Notes: generated by a model from the sequence alone, not told the origin. A stretch of DNA of 64,000 nucleotides from Denitrovibrio sp. (GCA_002869185.1 PKTN01000004.1:62001-126000); one strand, 5' to 3'; positions 8,702-19,545 are shown, numbered from the stretch's first letter. Program-made: numbers and translations.

Positions 8702-10836
8702 TCCGCTTAATGGATATACAAGATAGATTGATAAAGAACGGTATCAAGGACGGTTTCGACCGAGTCCATACCGCATACGTATACGCAGCACAGAAACACC
8801 GTGGTCAGCTACGCAAGAGTGGTGAGCCATACCTTTCTCATCCGCTAAATGTTGCATATATCCTCGCTCAGATGAATATGGATGTGGACACTGTTATAGG
8901 TGGTCTGCTCCACGACACAGTCGAAGATACTGACGCTACATTTGAAGAGATCTCTGATCTTTTTGGTAGTGATGTCGCATTCATCGTTGATGGTGTTACT
9001 AAGATTGGTAAGATAGAGTTTAAGTCTCAACAGGAAAAACAGGCGGAAAACTTCCGTAAGATGCTTATATCTATGTCCAAAGACGTGCGAGTTATTCTTA
9101 TAAAACTTGCAGACAGGCTCCATAATATGCGTACTCTTGATTTTCTCAGTGAAGAGAAGAAGAAGCGTATTGCGCAGGAGACCACAGATATCTATGCACC
9201 TATGGCACACCGTATGGGTATAGCATGGATTAAATGGGAGCTTGAGGACAGATGTTTCCGTATTCTAGAAGCAGATAATTATTATGATATATACGAAAAG
9301 GTTAAGCTGAAGCGTGGTGAACGTGAACAGCAGCTGATTGATGTCCGTGAGAAGGTCGTGGAAGAGCTCCAAAAGCATAATATAAAAGCTAGTGTGACGG
9401 GGAGACCGAAGCACTTCTACTCTATATATAATAAAATGCGTAAGAAGAAGGTCAGCTTCGAAGAGATTTATGACCTGCTCGCACTTCGTGTTTTGGTTGA
9501 GGACGTACCGACATGCTACGCTGTTATGGGGATTTTACATAATATATGGAACCCTATCCAGCACAGGTTTAAAGACTATATCGCTATGCAAAAGACTAAT
9601 CTTTATCAGTCTTTGCACACGACAATAGTCAGCAATAAGGGTGTCACAGTAGAGTTCCAAATCAGAACTCACGAGATGCATAAGGTCGCAGAAGAGGGGA
9701 TCGCCGCTCACTGGAAATATAAAGAGGGTAAAGTTTTTGACCCTCAGGAAGATAGAACATTTACATGGCTACGTCAGCTTTTGGAACAGCATGAGCTGCA
9801 AAAACCAGAAGACCTTGTCGAAGCTTTGAAAGAGGACGTTCTGCCGACTCAGATTTATGTTTTCACACCTAATGGTGATGTGCAGGAACTCCCTGTTGGC
9901 TCTACACCGATAGACTTTGCCTACAGTATCCACACTGAGGTTGGTCACAAGTGCAAGGGTGCTAAGATCGACGGAAGGATAGTCCCGCTCAAATATAAAC
10001 TGCGCAATGGTGACAGAGTTTCTATCATAACTGGTGAAGACCACAAGCCTAGCCGTGACTGGTTAGCCTTTGTTAAGACGAGCAGAGCAAAAAACAGAAT
10101 AAGAGCTGCACTTAGAAAGATAGATACAGACCTTAGCAGAAATGTAGGTTTTGAGATTCTGGAGAATGAATTTAGCTCAGAATCACTGGTTGTGCGTGAG
10201 ATTTTTAATAAACCGCAAAACGTAAAAAAAGTTATAGATAGATTTAGTCTTAGAGATGAAGAGGATATATATGTCAGTGTTGGTTTCGGTAGGATATCAC
10301 CGAAGCAAATATTACATATGTTTTCTGAACCGAAAGAGGTTAAGCCTGAAGATATTGCTAAACCTCAGCATAAACAGCGTAAAAAATCGTCTAACCCGTT
10401 CATTATCGAAGGTATAGATGATGTTATGGTGAAGATTGCTAAATGTTGTTCGCCACTACCAGGTGAAGAGGTTATTGGCTATATAAGCCGCGGAAGAGGA
10501 ATCGTTGTCCACCGTGTAGATTGTATGAGTCTAAAAAACTCTGCCTTTAGTGATGAAAGACTAGTAGACGTTCAATGGGACGATAAAAAGAGCTACAAAA
10601 TGCCTGTTAAACTTCATGCATCAGTCGAAGATAGAGCTGGTATGCTTAATGCCCTGACAACTATTTTGAATGACATGGGGCTAAACATCGTTGAGCTCTC
10701 AACAAAAAGAGATAGCTCATCAGGTACAGCTTCACTTGATTTTTCCATAGAGGTTAAGAATAAGAACGAACTGGAATCTGTTATGCGTAAGATCAAGACT
10801 ATCGAAGGAATGCTCGAAGTAATCTCCAAGTCTTAA
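8680..10836 (+). CDS. relA/spoT: Bifunctional (p)ppGpp synthetase/hydrolase
   Basis: The Rsh-family protein makes and degrades the stringent-response alarmone. Domain order is normal: HD hydrolase (LLHDTVEDT near residue 67 and KLADRLHNM near residue 145, so hydrolase residues are intact); synthetase (GRPKHFYSIYNKM near residue 247, RFKDYIA and YQSLHTT near residue 305); TGS (IYVFTPNGDVQELPVGST near residue 395); and a C-terminal zinc-finger/ACT region. The RFKD motif is the form found in bifunctional enzymes. The 718-residue length fits. The listed start overlaps recJ by 22 bp; ATG 8710, ten codons in, gives the usual MDIQDRL N-terminus and is an equally good start. Confidence 0.95.
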   Translation: MGSRERVVRLMDIQDRLIKNGIKDGFDRVHTAYVYAAQKHRGQLRKSGEPYLSHPLNVAYILAQMNMDVDTVIGGLLHDTVEDTDATFEEISDLFGSDVAFIVDGVTKIGKIEFKSQQEKQAENFRKMLISMSKDVRVILIKLADRLHNMRTLDFLSEEKKKRIAQETTDIYAPMAHRMGIAWIKWELEDRCFRILEADNYYDIYEKVKLKRGEREQQLIDVREKVVEELQKHNIKASVTGRPKHFYSIYNKMRKKKVSFEEIYDLLALRVLVEDVPTCYAVMGILHNIWNPIQHRFKDYIAMQKTNLYQSLHTTIVSNKGVTVEFQIRTHEMHKVAEEGIAAHWKYKEGKVFDPQEDRTFTWLRQLLEQHELQKPEDLVEALKEDVLPTQIYVFTPNGDVQELPVGSTPIDFAYSIHTEVGHKCKGAKIDGRIVPLKYKLRNGDRVSIITGEDHKPSRDWLAFVKTSRAKNRIRAALRKIDTDLSRNVGFEILENEFSSESLVVREIFNKPQNVKKVIDRFSLRDEEDIYVSVGFGRISPKQILHMFSEPKEVKPEDIAKPQHKQRKKSSNPFIIEGIDDVMVKIAKCCSPLPGEEVIGYISRGRGIVVHRVDCMSLKNSAFSDERLVDVQWDDKKSYKMPVKLHASVEDRAGMLNALTTILNDMGLNIVELSTKRDSSSGTASLDFSIEVKNKNELESVMRKIKTIEGMLEVISKS

Positions 10837-10969
10837 CCCTAAATCCTATAGACTTCGCGATACTACGTTAAGCCTCTTAAAAAGATGCCTCATGTGCTTA
10901 TGTGTACATTCGGCACTTGTTTAGTCGGCTTGCCTTGTATCGCTTGCCTCTAGAATCTAGTTTCTTATT

Positions 10970-11098
10970 TGTCATTCTGAGTGTAGCTAAAAAATCTCTC
11001 TTGCCTAACCCCTCTGTCTCCCATCGAAAAGGGGAGGAAACACGTGAGCGCATATTGAATTAACTCGAGGTATACCTGTCGGTGTTACCGACCTTGTG
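10970..11098. repeat. Dispersed intergenic repeat, copy 2
   Basis: TGTCATTCTGAGTGTAGCTA is followed by CCCCTCTGTCTCC, a hairpin with AAAAGGGGAGG, GTGAGCGCATATTGAATTAA, CTCGAG and CTTGTGCTAC. Order and spacing match the copy at 3048-3172, and it again ends at the stop of a convergent minus-strand gene. The preceding 130 bp after relA/spoT hold no recognisable feature. Confidence 0.6.
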
Positions 11099-12856
11099 CT
11101 ACTGACCGAAGAGACCTGAAGTTCTTGTGATACGCCTCTCTATACAATTTTTAATAGCGTCATCAGTTGATATGATAGTCAGCTTAGTTTTTGCTCTGGT
11201 GACAGCAGTGTAAAATAGCTCCCTTGTAAGGATAGGCGAGTCAGCCTCTGGCAAAACGAATAATACGTGGTCAAACTCTGACCCTTGGCTTTTATGAACT
11301 GTCATACAGTATGCAGGTGTGAATGCTGGCAGTCTTGCTGGTGTGATTTTTCGTATCTTGTCATTTTCGTGTAGGAAACAAGCTTTCTGCTCTTTATCAT
11401 CAATAATAATCCCAGTCTCGCCGTTCAGTAGATTTTGGCTATAGTCATTTTCGGTAATCATCAAGGGCATACCATGATAAAAACGCTTAGTGTTATCGCA
11501 CAACCCAGCCTTGAAGAGTGTTTTGAGTGCGAGTGCGTTTATGTGCTCAGTTCCGCCTATCTGTTTTCTGTGTGGCGCTAGTATGCCAAACTCACCAAAC
11601 GATTTAATCCTTCCTGCCGTGCTGTCTTGAGACATGTAATACCTGAAGTGATCTAGAATTAGCTTACTTGTTAGTGATTCAAAATTATCCCCAAACCTAA
11701 TGTAGTCGATCTGTCCGCTCTCGTCGTTTTCTAGAACTCGAATGGCGGTTTCTACATCACCTTTCCCACTAGCATTTGCGAGTAGACCAATCCCCTTATC
11801 ATTCTGGTATCTATAGCTTTTATCGAGCATGATAGTTATGTCGGAGTAAGCGCTGTCAGTTGTCGTGAATTGTTTATCAGAGACATTGGTGATCGTTTCT
11901 GCACGTGCTTTGCTGAACTCATTAACTGGTGAATGACTGCATATGTCACCTAGGACTGAGCCGGGCTGGACAGATGCAAGTTGATCTTTATCTCCTAAAA
12001 GGATTAGTTTGCATTTTGCGGGGAGAGCGTTCACTAGTTTCGACATTAGGCGAACGTCGATCATAGAGGCTTCATCAGCAATTAGAATATCATAAGGTAG
12101 CTTATTATGTGTGCCGTGCGTTGATTTTCTTGAGTCACCAGCCATGCCGAGTAGTTTATGTATTGTCACTGCTTTCTCTGGGATATTCTCGATGAAAGCT
12201 TTATCTTTATAATGCTCTCTCTTTTCGGTGATGGTCTCTGTTAGCCTTGAGGCTGCCTTCCCTGTAGGTGCACAGACAGCTATTTTTAAGTTGTTTGCGG
12301 TCATCTCGGAAAGGACAGCGAGCAGGCTGAAAACAGTAGATGTTTTACCTGTTCCTGGTCCACCTGAAATAACTGTAAAGCTGTTCAGAGCGGCGTTCAG
12401 AGCGGCTCCCTTTTGCATACTGTTTTCAGGGAAATATATGTCTAGCAGGCTTTTAAGTTTAGCTATATCAATTTCGTCATCATCTTTTAAACGCTCCTGA
12501 ATGAACTGAGAGACACTCATTTCATCAGTATAAAAGCTCTTCATGTATAGCTTGTTCCCAGATTTTATAAAGGGTGCATAATCTGCTGGTGCTTCACATA
12601 TAACGCCTTTGATTAGTAGGATATCTATATTAGAGGCGAGCTCTTCTAAGTCATTTTCGTATTCTTCGGCAAAGTCAAACTGGTCTAGAGCTGTGATGTC
12701 TAAACAGGTGTTGCCGAGCTTTGTGATATTAAAGATCAGGGCAAATAGAAGCTCACCCTCTGGAGCCTCAAAGCTATCTGCTATCGATTTTGCAAAATAT
12801 ATATCTATGTCACGTAGGTGACGCTCTTCGTGTAGTTTTGTTAATGTTTTATTCAT
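11099..12856 (-). CDS. recD: Exodeoxyribonuclease V alpha subunit (RecD helicase)
   Basis: This is the 5'-3' helicase of the RecBCD double-strand-break repair complex. The 585-residue protein has an N-terminal RecB-interaction region and a SF1 helicase core: Walker A ISGGPGTGKTST near residue 167, DEASMIDVRLM (motif II) near residue 270, LLGDKDQLASVQPGSV near residue 295, and the C-terminal motif TVHKSQGSEFDHVLFVLP near residue 520 with AVTRAKTKL. Length is normal. The start overlaps the recB stop by 4 bp, consistent with a recC-recB-recD operon read on the minus strand. Confidence 0.93.
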   Translation of the reverse strand: MNKTLTKLHEERHLRDIDIYFAKSIADSFEAPEGELLFALIFNITKLGNTCLDITALDQFDFAEEYENDLEELASNIDILLIKGVICEAPADYAPFIKSGNKLYMKSFYTDEMSVSQFIQERLKDDDEIDIAKLKSLLDIYFPENSMQKGAALNAALNSFTVISGGPGTGKTSTVFSLLAVLSEMTANNLKIAVCAPTGKAASRLTETITEKREHYKDKAFIENIPEKAVTIHKLLGMAGDSRKSTHGTHNKLPYDILIADEASMIDVRLMSKLVNALPAKCKLILLGDKDQLASVQPGSVLGDICSHSPVNEFSKARAETITNVSDKQFTTTDSAYSDITIMLDKSYRYQNDKGIGLLANASGKGDVETAIRVLENDESGQIDYIRFGDNFESLTSKLILDHFRYYMSQDSTAGRIKSFGEFGILAPHRKQIGGTEHINALALKTLFKAGLCDNTKRFYHGMPLMITENDYSQNLLNGETGIIIDDKEQKACFLHENDKIRKITPARLPAFTPAYCMTVHKSQGSEFDHVLFVLPEADSPILTRELFYTAVTRAKTKLTIISTDDAIKNCIERRITRTSGLFGQ

Positions 12857-15800
12857 GGCTTTTTTACCAGCTTTGCTAGCTCTAATATTATCTCTTTCTT
12901 TGGTTTGTGGAAATATATCCCCTCTGTTCCAGCATGATTAACCCCTCGCATAAAGATATATAGTCCACCGCCCATGTGAGTGTCGTAATCATAGTCGACT
13001 ATGAAATTGCTAAGGTGTATGTGCAGAGCGATAGTATAGATGTACAACTGCATATAGTAGTGACTGCTAAGCATCTCTGTGTGCATGCGGTCTTTTGTGT
13101 AGTCTTCTATCTCCATGCCTAGGTGGTTAGATTTCCAGTCGAGTATGTAGTATTTGCCGTTTTGTTCGAATATCAGGTCAGCGAAACCGTTTATAAAGCC
13201 TTCTAGTGCATTGAAATTTAGTGTTGACGCCGCCGCCGCAAAATCAGCCTCTACATGTTTACTAAATATTTCCGATACTGCATCTGATGTGAAATTCGCA
13301 GTTGATATCTGAAACTCCATTTCGTGGATATATTTATCAGCCTCAAGCTCCGATAGCTTCACTCCGTACATATCTTTTTCTATTATACTCAAAAGATTAT
13401 CAGCGACAGCAGGTACAAAATCCTCGTCGAAGGAGAATAGGTCTAGCTTGTGAGCGACGGTCTTAAGCAGGCTCTCTTTTGTGTAATTTTCAAAGAAAGT
13501 ATCTTCCATACACTCATGCAAGCATGTTCCTGCCTTTGCACCTTTTGGGAATGCGAATATGTCGAATTTATTCACGCGTAACTTTGTTTGATCTGGCTTT
13601 GTGTATTGGTCGGTATCCTTTACCCCAGCGGATGATGAGTGGATCAGACGTGAGAAACTGTTAATCTGCCAAGGGGAAGGGACTGTTTTGTCAAAAGTTT
13701 TATTAGCTGTTTTTGGTCTCTCAAGTGATGCGACATACATCTGGATGTCAGGTGTTGGGAACTTTTTGATGTAAACATCACTACCTGCGAATGAATCTGG
13801 TGAATAGTTATTAGTTAGGTAGCAAATTGAAGAATTTTTGTTTCCTGTAGCATTACCCCATGCGGTATAGCATACAGAAGTTGCACGAGTGAGAGCGACG
13901 TAGGCGATACGGATGTCTTCCGCTCTTTGTTCTATATCTGATGCGACTTTCGCAGGCTCGGAGTTACTCATGTCTAGCATATAGTTGTTATCTTCATCGT
14001 GATATTTATAGATACCGTCTGATTTGTTGTTATAAAACATAAGAAATGGTGAATAGACTATATTATATTCAAGCCCCTTGCTCTTATGTATGGTGATGAT
14101 GGTGACAGCATTTTCGTCACTATCCATCTTTAATTCGGCCTCTTCTACACGGTCTTCCGAGTTGTTTATAGCTTCTTTTAGCCAGTTTAATATATCCATA
14201 GGTGCGGCTTTTTTATCAGCCTCGTGTCTTTGCGCTAGTTCAGTTATGTGAATATAGTTAGTTAGCTTACGTTCTCCGTTTTGTATACCTGCAATCGTTT
14301 GGTATAGCTTTCGTTTGCTAGCTAAATGGACGAACATCGGTGCGAAGCCTTTCATGTTTATGATGTCGCTATAGCCTCTGAACTCTTCTGTTATATCGTC
14401 CCACTCATCAGTCTCAGTCAGCCCGTTTATCTGGTCTGCGGTATAACCGAAGAGCGGAGTTGCTAGTGCTGTCTTGATCGCTTTCTGGTTAAATGGTGAA
14501 ATAACAGCGGAGAGGATGTTAGCTAATTCTATAGCTTCATGGCTTGCGAAGACATTTTCGGAGCCAGAAACAACAGCAGGGACGTTGCAATCTGCAAGTG
14601 CGTTTTTGACCTTTATCATCTGCGTCTTTGATCTGCAAAGAACTGCTATGTCAGATGGTTTCACTCGTTTGCCATTCAGGTTCGCATTCCCTGATTCTGA
14701 TTTATTCAGTAGGCTTGATATGTGGTTTGCCGTTACCCTAGCTACATAGTCGGCATTGATAGGCTCTTCTTTTTTTGCACCCTTATCTTCTGATTCCCAT
14801 AGGGTGACAGGTGGTTCTGTCTTTCCGTCTATGACAAGTTTCATTTCTAATGATGCACCCTCAGATGGTGAGTATTCTATCTGTTTTAGTATGAATGCTT
14901 TATCCATCATAAAGAATCTATTTATCGCTTCAACAAGCTGTGGGTCAGAGCGGTAATTATCTAATAGTGTGTACTGTTTGCCGTCAGCAGTAGCCGCTTT
15001 AAGATAAGCGAAAACGTCAGCACCACGGAAGGAGTAAATCGCCTGTTTTGGGTCGCCAATCATGAAGAAAGGTTTGTTTTGTTTGCCAAAGGCGGTATGG
15101 AATATGTCGTACTGATACGGATCAGTGTCCTGAAATTCATCTATGAGCGCGGCTTTGTATTTCTTGTTTAGGCTGGATGTCATGACGCCTTGCCCTTCGT
15201 TCTCTCGTACAGCGTTTCGCATCCTAGCTATCAGGTCGTCATACGACTGCATATTGTTCTTAAGCTTATGCTGCTCCAGAACTTCCTGCATATACTCGTA
15301 TAGTCTATAACGGAATGTAGCGGAGAAATCTTTTGCCACTTCTTGAAATCTTTCTTCATTGTTGTACCAATTTTCTACTAATGAGAAGAACGGATGCTCG
15401 ATAGTCCCTTTAGCTGTAGCCTTCTCGTTGATGGCTGTCTGGGTGAATCTATGTATCTTTTTATTATCAGCCTCAAGAGGGCAGTGTGGATTATCGTCAG
15501 TAAATAGGGTCGTCATCTCATGAAAAGATTGAGCAACATAATCAACTCTATAAGATGTCTTTTTGAGAGGAAAATCAGGTCTAGTTGTGTCCATCAGTCT
15601 GAATATCTCTTCCATATCAGAATAAAAAGCATTTTTTACCTTTTCGAAAGAGACTCTAAGATTAGCTTCATATTCTAAAAGCTCTGTCTCTGTTACGAAA
15701 TCTACAGGTTTAAGCACCTCTATGGAAAGGTTGCTTTGGATGCCACGATAAAACTTTATTAGCTCGTCTGGTGAATCTTTTAAAAGGTATGGAATCACAG

Positions 15801-16320
15801 CTTTGTTAGATTTGTAAGCGTTCTTTCGCCAGAAATCTTGAATAGGCTTTTTGATAAGCTCTTTGCTGTCACCTGTTAGGTGTACGTCGTATGGGATACC
15901 GCCACTGAATGCATTCTCTTTAAGCATTCGTTGGCAAAATCCGTGTATGGTAAATATAGACGACTGATCGAAGTCACGTATAGCACCCTTTATAGTCTTA
16001 ATATCTTTTTCTAAGGTTGACTGACGTTGAATAGCATAATTAACCGAAAAGTCTTTATCGTCAGCTGGCTTATTACCGCTTTGGACTGCGATCATAGCGT
16101 CTCTTAGGGAGCATAGTCTTGTGTGGATCTTGCCTTTCAGGTCGGATACAGCCGCATTTGTATAGGTTACTACTAGTATCGACTCGATGGTGAAATCAAG
16201 TTCAACTAGCATCCTTGCGTATAGGGCAGTGATGTTGTAAGTCTTCCCTGTCCCAGCATTAGCCTCAATGAGGTTAGCCCCTCTTAAGGGTGCCGTGAGA
16301 ACATCTAATCGCTCTCTCAT
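12853..16320 (-). CDS. recB: Exodeoxyribonuclease V beta subunit (RecB helicase-nuclease)
   Basis: The 1155-residue protein is the 3'-5' helicase and nuclease of RecBCD. Walker A LIEANAGTGKTYNI is at residues 17-30, and SIFTIHGFCQRML is near residue 120. LIDEFQDTDPYQY and IGDPKQAIYSFRGADVFAYL mark motifs II and III. ITIHKSKGLEYNIVYSPFL marks motif V and VALTRA motif VI. The C-terminal nuclease domain has GFADLIF and YILDWKSNHLG, with the metal-binding Asp and Lys intact. The start shares one base with the recC stop. Everything required for an active enzyme is visible. Confidence 0.95.
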   Translation of the reverse strand: MRERLDVLTAPLRGANLIEANAGTGKTYNITALYARMLVELDFTIESILVVTYTNAAVSDLKGKIHTRLCSLRDAMIAVQSGNKPADDKDFSVNYAIQRQSTLEKDIKTIKGAIRDFDQSSIFTIHGFCQRMLKENAFSGGIPYDVHLTGDSKELIKKPIQDFWRKNAYKSNKAVIPYLLKDSPDELIKFYRGIQSNLSIEVLKPVDFVTETELLEYEANLRVSFEKVKNAFYSDMEEIFRLMDTTRPDFPLKKTSYRVDYVAQSFHEMTTLFTDDNPHCPLEADNKKIHRFTQTAINEKATAKGTIEHPFFSLVENWYNNEERFQEVAKDFSATFRYRLYEYMQEVLEQHKLKNNMQSYDDLIARMRNAVRENEGQGVMTSSLNKKYKAALIDEFQDTDPYQYDIFHTAFGKQNKPFFMIGDPKQAIYSFRGADVFAYLKAATADGKQYTLLDNYRSDPQLVEAINRFFMMDKAFILKQIEYSPSEGASLEMKLVIDGKTEPPVTLWESEDKGAKKEEPINADYVARVTANHISSLLNKSESGNANLNGKRVKPSDIAVLCRSKTQMIKVKNALADCNVPAVVSGSENVFASHEAIELANILSAVISPFNQKAIKTALATPLFGYTADQINGLTETDEWDDITEEFRGYSDIINMKGFAPMFVHLASKRKLYQTIAGIQNGERKLTNYIHITELAQRHEADKKAAPMDILNWLKEAINNSEDRVEEAELKMDSDENAVTIITIHKSKGLEYNIVYSPFLMFYNNKSDGIYKYHDEDNNYMLDMSNSEPAKVASDIEQRAEDIRIAYVALTRATSVCYTAWGNATGNKNSSICYLTNNYSPDSFAGSDVYIKKFPTPDIQMYVASLERPKTANKTFDKTVPSPWQINSFSRLIHSSSAGVKDTDQYTKPDQTKLRVNKFDIFAFPKGAKAGTCLHECMEDTFFENYTKESLLKTVAHKLDLFSFDEDFVPAVADNLLSIIEKDMYGVKLSELEADKYIHEMEFQISTANFTSDAVSEIFSKHVEADFAAAASTLNFNALEGFINGFADLIFEQNGKYYILDWKSNHLGMEIEDYTKDRMHTEMLSSHYYMQLYIYTIALHIHLSNFIVDYDYDTHMGGGLYIFMRGVNHAGTEGIYFHKPKKEIILELAKLVKKP

Positions 16321-19300
16321 TATTTGCCCCCCTCAAGGTTTTCGAATATGGGTCTGGTTATCTTATCAGCTAGATCATAGTCCAGCTTTGCATCTTCACC
16401 GAAGCATATATTAAAGGAGTAGTCATTCTCTAGTCTGTTATATATATCAGTAGATAAGCTCTTAGGCTTATTAAGATGTATAGCGTCAGTAGCGTGAAAT
16501 CTGAGAGGTCCTCTTTGACCATCTTTAAAGATGCTGACAAGCTCAGAGAGTATCTTTGGGTCTGCTGGTTGCAGGCTCATGCTTTTTGTCTTTCCTATCA
16601 ACTCAGTGCTTGTTGGCTGGATATTGTTCAGCAAAAGGTGCCTTATCCATGCTCGCATGAGGTCTTTCGCTTTGATTTCGGCTGGTTTGATATATGTGTG
16701 TTTGTCTCCACTCACACCCTCTATGTCGCCTATGATCTGTAGCCCGGCTATTTCGGATTCTATCTTCACGGTTGTAGGTATCCCACCTAAGAAATCAGAA
16801 GCCTTATTTGCTATTTCAGTACTTTTATGGACGGTCTCCTCTATGTGGAACTGACCAAGATTCTCTGGTGGAAGCTGGGAGGTTTTATATAAGTAATCTA
16901 GAGTCCTATTAGGGTCATCACCTGAAAGATGTTCTTTTATAGCATCGTCTTCTATCTGATATTTAGTGAGAGTATCAAGTGATAACGGCTCTGTCTCTGG
17001 TAGGGTATCATCGTAGATGCTTGTATTGATACCTAGAACACTTTTTAGAAAGATCGCAGGTGGACTTATAAAAAAAGACTCAAATTCTGCCAATGAGACC
17101 TTTGTTTTCTCTTTAGCTTCTATCGGTTTATCGCTGAAATTGTGCACACCTTTGACGGATGAAAAAGCCTTAGCAGCTTCGTATCTAGCAGGGGAATAGG
17201 TGAACAACTCGCCACCTTTAAAATACTCTTTTGAGAAACTGTGTAGCTTGTGCTTAGTTATGATGTCATTAATATCGAATCTATTGTTTAGGTGAGCTGT
17301 TAGCTCGGTTATTAGTGTCGATGGTGGTAGCTCTGCGTTGTCCCTTTCGCTCTGACCAACATAGCTTAAAATTAGTTTTTCCCTAGCGGAGATCATAGTC
17401 TCCAGAAATAGATATCTGTCACTGTCTCGGTTATTTCTGTCACCAGCTATTGGGTTCTTTGCTATCAGGTCGAACTCTAGAGATACCTTTTGGCGTGGGA
17501 ATGTGTTTTCGTCCAAGCCTATGATACTGATCACTTTAAAAGGGATACTCCTCATAGGTAGCATAGCACAAAAAGTGACTCGACCAGAGATGAAGCCTTT
17601 CGCTCCACGAGTCTCAGACAAAGTCTCTGTGATACGCTCTATTATCGGTTCTGCATTGATCGGATTTTTATAAGCGTCAGCTTCGTTGTTGATATCTGCT
17701 ATACATTTATTCAGATAAAGGGTGTCGTCTGCGTATTCGTACGAGTTACCCATGAATGTCTCTGTCATGAGCTGGAGCAGGTCGCACCACTCGGAAATTG
17801 TCTTTTCGGTATTGAGCTCTGAGGCGAAGATTGATGCTTGATCTACGAACTTCATAAGACTACCGATCTCTTCTGATAAAGAGAATGGAATATCAATGGC
17901 GGCCATGTCGTTATAGAATGTACCTGTGTCACCCTCTGCCAGACCAAGTGCGACCCTTCTTAGCCCTTTTTGCCAAGTAAAGGTGTCGTCAATGTCCAAA
18001 TTCTCTCTATTGAGATGATCAGAGTCGTAACCCCAGAATGCGCCAGTCTTGTGCAGGACAGAGGCTATGGTCTTTATATTTGTTTTATTTATACCGTAAT
18101 TGTTAGCGATAATGTCGTATGAAAGAATTTTGAAGACGTCAGCAATGCTGAAATTCCCACGGATAGTTTCTATAAGCTCCAGAAATATACCTGCTGGACG
18201 ACTCGATTGTTTTTCGCTCACGTCGGCTACAGAGTATGGTATTCTTTCTCGTTCACTGTACGGATTGTCAAAAACAGCTTTTATATATGGCGAATATTTT
18301 TCTATATCTGGAGTCATTATTAATATTTCTGACGGTTTTAGGTCGATGTCTTTGTTAAACATCTCAAGGAGTTGATCGTAAAGTGTTTCTAGCTCACGTA
18401 GAGGGTTGTGGCAGTTATTAATTATTATAGAGCCGTCATATTTAGGTTTTTCTTCACCATACTTTAGCTCTAGTATTTCAGCCTGCATAGTTGATAAAAC
18501 AGATTTTCTCTCAATATCTTCATAGTCGTCTTCATCTATGAAACTTTCATCGGATCCAAAGATGTAGTCGAAAAAGTCTCGACCAATAACACCGAGATTA
18601 TCAAGTAATTCGTGTTTCTCTTCTATGTATATCTCTTCAGCTGTTTTTGCTGAAATTTTCTCTAGTCTACGTTTCTCTCTGATAGTTTTGCTGTCACCCC
18701 AGTATTCCTTCGTTGGGCTGAGCAGATAAAAATAAACGTCTGTGTGGTTTGATGCTGCCTTTAGCATTTCGATAAAAAAAGCAGGCATAACGCTTATGCC
18801 GAAGATATGCATAGGTGCATTCAGGTGTGAGATATTTCTGTCTCTTATGCAGTTCTTGATAAACCTATCAAAGACGAAGGTTTTGCATGTGTCACGAGTC
18901 GGAAAGACAGACTGGAAAAGCTCAAGTTGCCACTGGTCGCTAGGTTCTTTTGGAATGTCTTTTGGCTTAGGTGTTAGCCAGTCTAGTATCATATCTGGTC
19001 GATATATTTGATATTGGTCGAATGTATCTGCAATACGCATTGCAAGTCTATAAGCTTTGATATTGTCAGGATCGTCGTTTAGGTAATTATTTATATTTAA
19101 GTATAGATCAGTTTGGGGTAGAGTTTTTAGGTTGTCGAGTATCTTCCAAGTGAGTTCATGTTTTTCTGGCCAGGGTGTTTGTTCGTGAGCCTTAACCCCT
19201 GCTAGCCTCTTCATAAGAGCACCAGGGAATATGAAGTCGAGGTTTGCGCTTATGCCAGTCTGTTCTGCTAGTTTAAGCCCAATCCATCTTTGCATACCTG

Positions 19301-19415
19301 GGCTTTGTATACATACTGGGATTTTTGCAAGAGGGGACTTAGTTCCAGTCTTTATATTGGTGTCCATTTTAGAGAGTAAAGTCTCAAGTTTGTTCCCAGT
19401 ATATACTTTTAGCAT
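16320..19415 (-). CDS. recC: Exodeoxyribonuclease V gamma subunit (RecC)
   Basis: The 1031-residue product matches RecC in length and layout. The N-terminus has a degenerate SF1 helicase fold (VYTGNKLETLLSKM, then QSPGMQRWIGLKLAEQTGIS). Further on, HIFGISVMPAFFIEML, EILIMTPDIEKYSPYIKAVF, FCAMLPMRSIPFKVISIIGLDENTFPR and LFLETMISAREKLILSYVGQ are typical RecC segments. RecC holds the complex together and scans for Chi. It is the first gene of the recCBD set, about 130 bp from the divergent diguanylate cyclase gene, so the operon promoter should lie between 19416 and 19545. Confidence 0.92.
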   Translation of the reverse strand: MLKVYTGNKLETLLSKMDTNIKTGTKSPLAKIPVCIQSPGMQRWIGLKLAEQTGISANLDFIFPGALMKRLAGVKAHEQTPWPEKHELTWKILDNLKTLPQTDLYLNINNYLNDDPDNIKAYRLAMRIADTFDQYQIYRPDMILDWLTPKPKDIPKEPSDQWQLELFQSVFPTRDTCKTFVFDRFIKNCIRDRNISHLNAPMHIFGISVMPAFFIEMLKAASNHTDVYFYLLSPTKEYWGDSKTIREKRRLEKISAKTAEEIYIEEKHELLDNLGVIGRDFFDYIFGSDESFIDEDDYEDIERKSVLSTMQAEILELKYGEEKPKYDGSIIINNCHNPLRELETLYDQLLEMFNKDIDLKPSEILIMTPDIEKYSPYIKAVFDNPYSERERIPYSVADVSEKQSSRPAGIFLELIETIRGNFSIADVFKILSYDIIANNYGINKTNIKTIASVLHKTGAFWGYDSDHLNRENLDIDDTFTWQKGLRRVALGLAEGDTGTFYNDMAAIDIPFSLSEEIGSLMKFVDQASIFASELNTEKTISEWCDLLQLMTETFMGNSYEYADDTLYLNKCIADINNEADAYKNPINAEPIIERITETLSETRGAKGFISGRVTFCAMLPMRSIPFKVISIIGLDENTFPRQKVSLEFDLIAKNPIAGDRNNRDSDRYLFLETMISAREKLILSYVGQSERDNAELPPSTLITELTAHLNNRFDINDIITKHKLHSFSKEYFKGGELFTYSPARYEAAKAFSSVKGVHNFSDKPIEAKEKTKVSLAEFESFFISPPAIFLKSVLGINTSIYDDTLPETEPLSLDTLTKYQIEDDAIKEHLSGDDPNRTLDYLYKTSQLPPENLGQFHIEETVHKSTEIANKASDFLGGIPTTVKIESEIAGLQIIGDIEGVSGDKHTYIKPAEIKAKDLMRAWIRHLLLNNIQPTSTELIGKTKSMSLQPADPKILSELVSIFKDGQRGPLRFHATDAIHLNKPKSLSTDIYNRLENDYSFNICFGEDAKLDYDLADKITRPIFENLEGGK

Positions 19416-19545
19416 TCATAAACCTCTTGAATGATTATAGACTTTTGTTATAGTATTGTGAAGACATACATATAAATCCGCTATTATTCTGCCAAATTTT
19501 GGTCAATACACAAATAACCGGAAAATGAATATTTAGGTAATACAT

